Of a DNA stretch of 5,848 bases, positions 5,798 through 5,848 are shown piece after piece. The stretch lies in assembly GCA_021827255.1 (NCBI GenBank), contig JAKAWO010000200.1, positions 1 to 5,848 of the forward strand, read 5' to 3'. A program made the translations under genes and the position numbers. Numbering within the stretch: the first letter of the stretch is position 1; every line of letters begins with the position of its first letter. Source of the stretch: Acidobacteriota bacterium. GTDB lineage: Bacteria > Acidobacteriota > Terriglobia > UBA7540. A model generated the notes under the pieces. The model made no database searches, was not told the origin of the DNA, and worked only from the letters and a program-made list of their open reading frames with translations.

Positions 5798-5848
5798 ATG
5801 AACCGAAGCTCAACCATGGTGTCTCGAAGGGAGGAGCGGATTTATGTC
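5798..5848 (+). CDS. Start of a probable PilZ-domain protein (truncated by window end)
   Basis: Only 17 codons are visible, reading MNRSSTMVSRREERIYV, then the window ends. Arg-Arg-Glu-Glu-Arg followed by I-Y-V matches the start of PilZ domains, where an RxxxR motif just before the first strand binds cyclic di-GMP. Small PilZ proteins with this kind of beginning are common in Acidobacteriota. AAGGGGG at 5786-5792 lies five bases before this ATG. The ATG at 5795, in the same frame, is too close to it, and one at 5816 is a further in-frame option. A competing start is the ATG at 5844 in another frame, which has GGGAGGAG about eight bases before it. That would make the reading above non-coding. 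The function rests on a single short motif. Confidence 0.45.
   Translation, partial: MNRSSTMVSRREERIYV

Noticed and set aside
5653..5848. Second frame open from inside the sensor gene's end to the window edge
   Set aside because: It has an ATG at 5743 but no ribosome binding site and no recognisable motif. The frame with the RxxxR motif is the better candidate, though the window is too short to be certain.

Overview
The window looks like high-GC bacterial chromosome from an environmental heterotroph. Two genes encode twin-arginine (Tat) exported proteins: a GH29 alpha-L-fucosidase and an FG-GAP/VCBS beta-propeller with repeated 'WYENP'-type strands. Near them lie a CHASE3-PAS sensor, a probable PilZ start and a decayed IS630 transposase. 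This mix is typical of Acidobacteriota (Solibacter/Bryobacter-like), and Planctomycetota or Verrucomicrobiota are alternatives. The taxonomic call is inference from protein style; no rRNA or marker gene is present.

Layout. Bases 1-200 (minus) hold the N-terminal 66 residues of a VOC/glyoxalase-fold protein whose 3' part lies outside the window. A perfect TATAAT seven bases before its ATG, with no Shine-Dalgarno, suggests a leaderless transcript. Bases 201-475 are non-coding, with a hairpin just after the fucosidase stop codon. Bases 476-2311 (minus) are the fucosidase and 2550-3905 (minus) the seven-repeat propeller protein; both have good ribosome binding sites. The 238-base gap between them holds a perfect 15-base palindrome and a weak promoter candidate. 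Bases 3906-4184 hold several GC-rich inverted repeats. Bases 4185-4530 (plus) are the C-terminal half of an IS630-family transposase, broken by two in-frame stops and by frameshifts. Bases 4683-5726 (plus) encode a membrane sensor (TM, CHASE3-like, TM, PAS) that stops without any kinase or cyclase. A consensus -35 box overlaps its stop codon, and at 5798 a new gene begins whose first residues contain an RxxxR motif, as in c-di-GMP-binding PilZ domains.

How the genes may work together. The two Tat-exported proteins are co-directional and could both act outside the cytoplasm on fucose-containing glycans, the fucosidase as enzyme and the propeller perhaps in binding or scaffolding. That link rests only on neighbourhood. 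The sensor and the PilZ-like gene lie on the other strand, beyond the transposon relic, and form a separate possible signalling pair.

I see no convincing undescribed system. The observations most worth checking are the output-less CHASE3-PAS sensor beside a PilZ-like gene, the leaderless VOC start, the palindrome before the fucosidase gene, and the transposase relic with possible terminal repeats.
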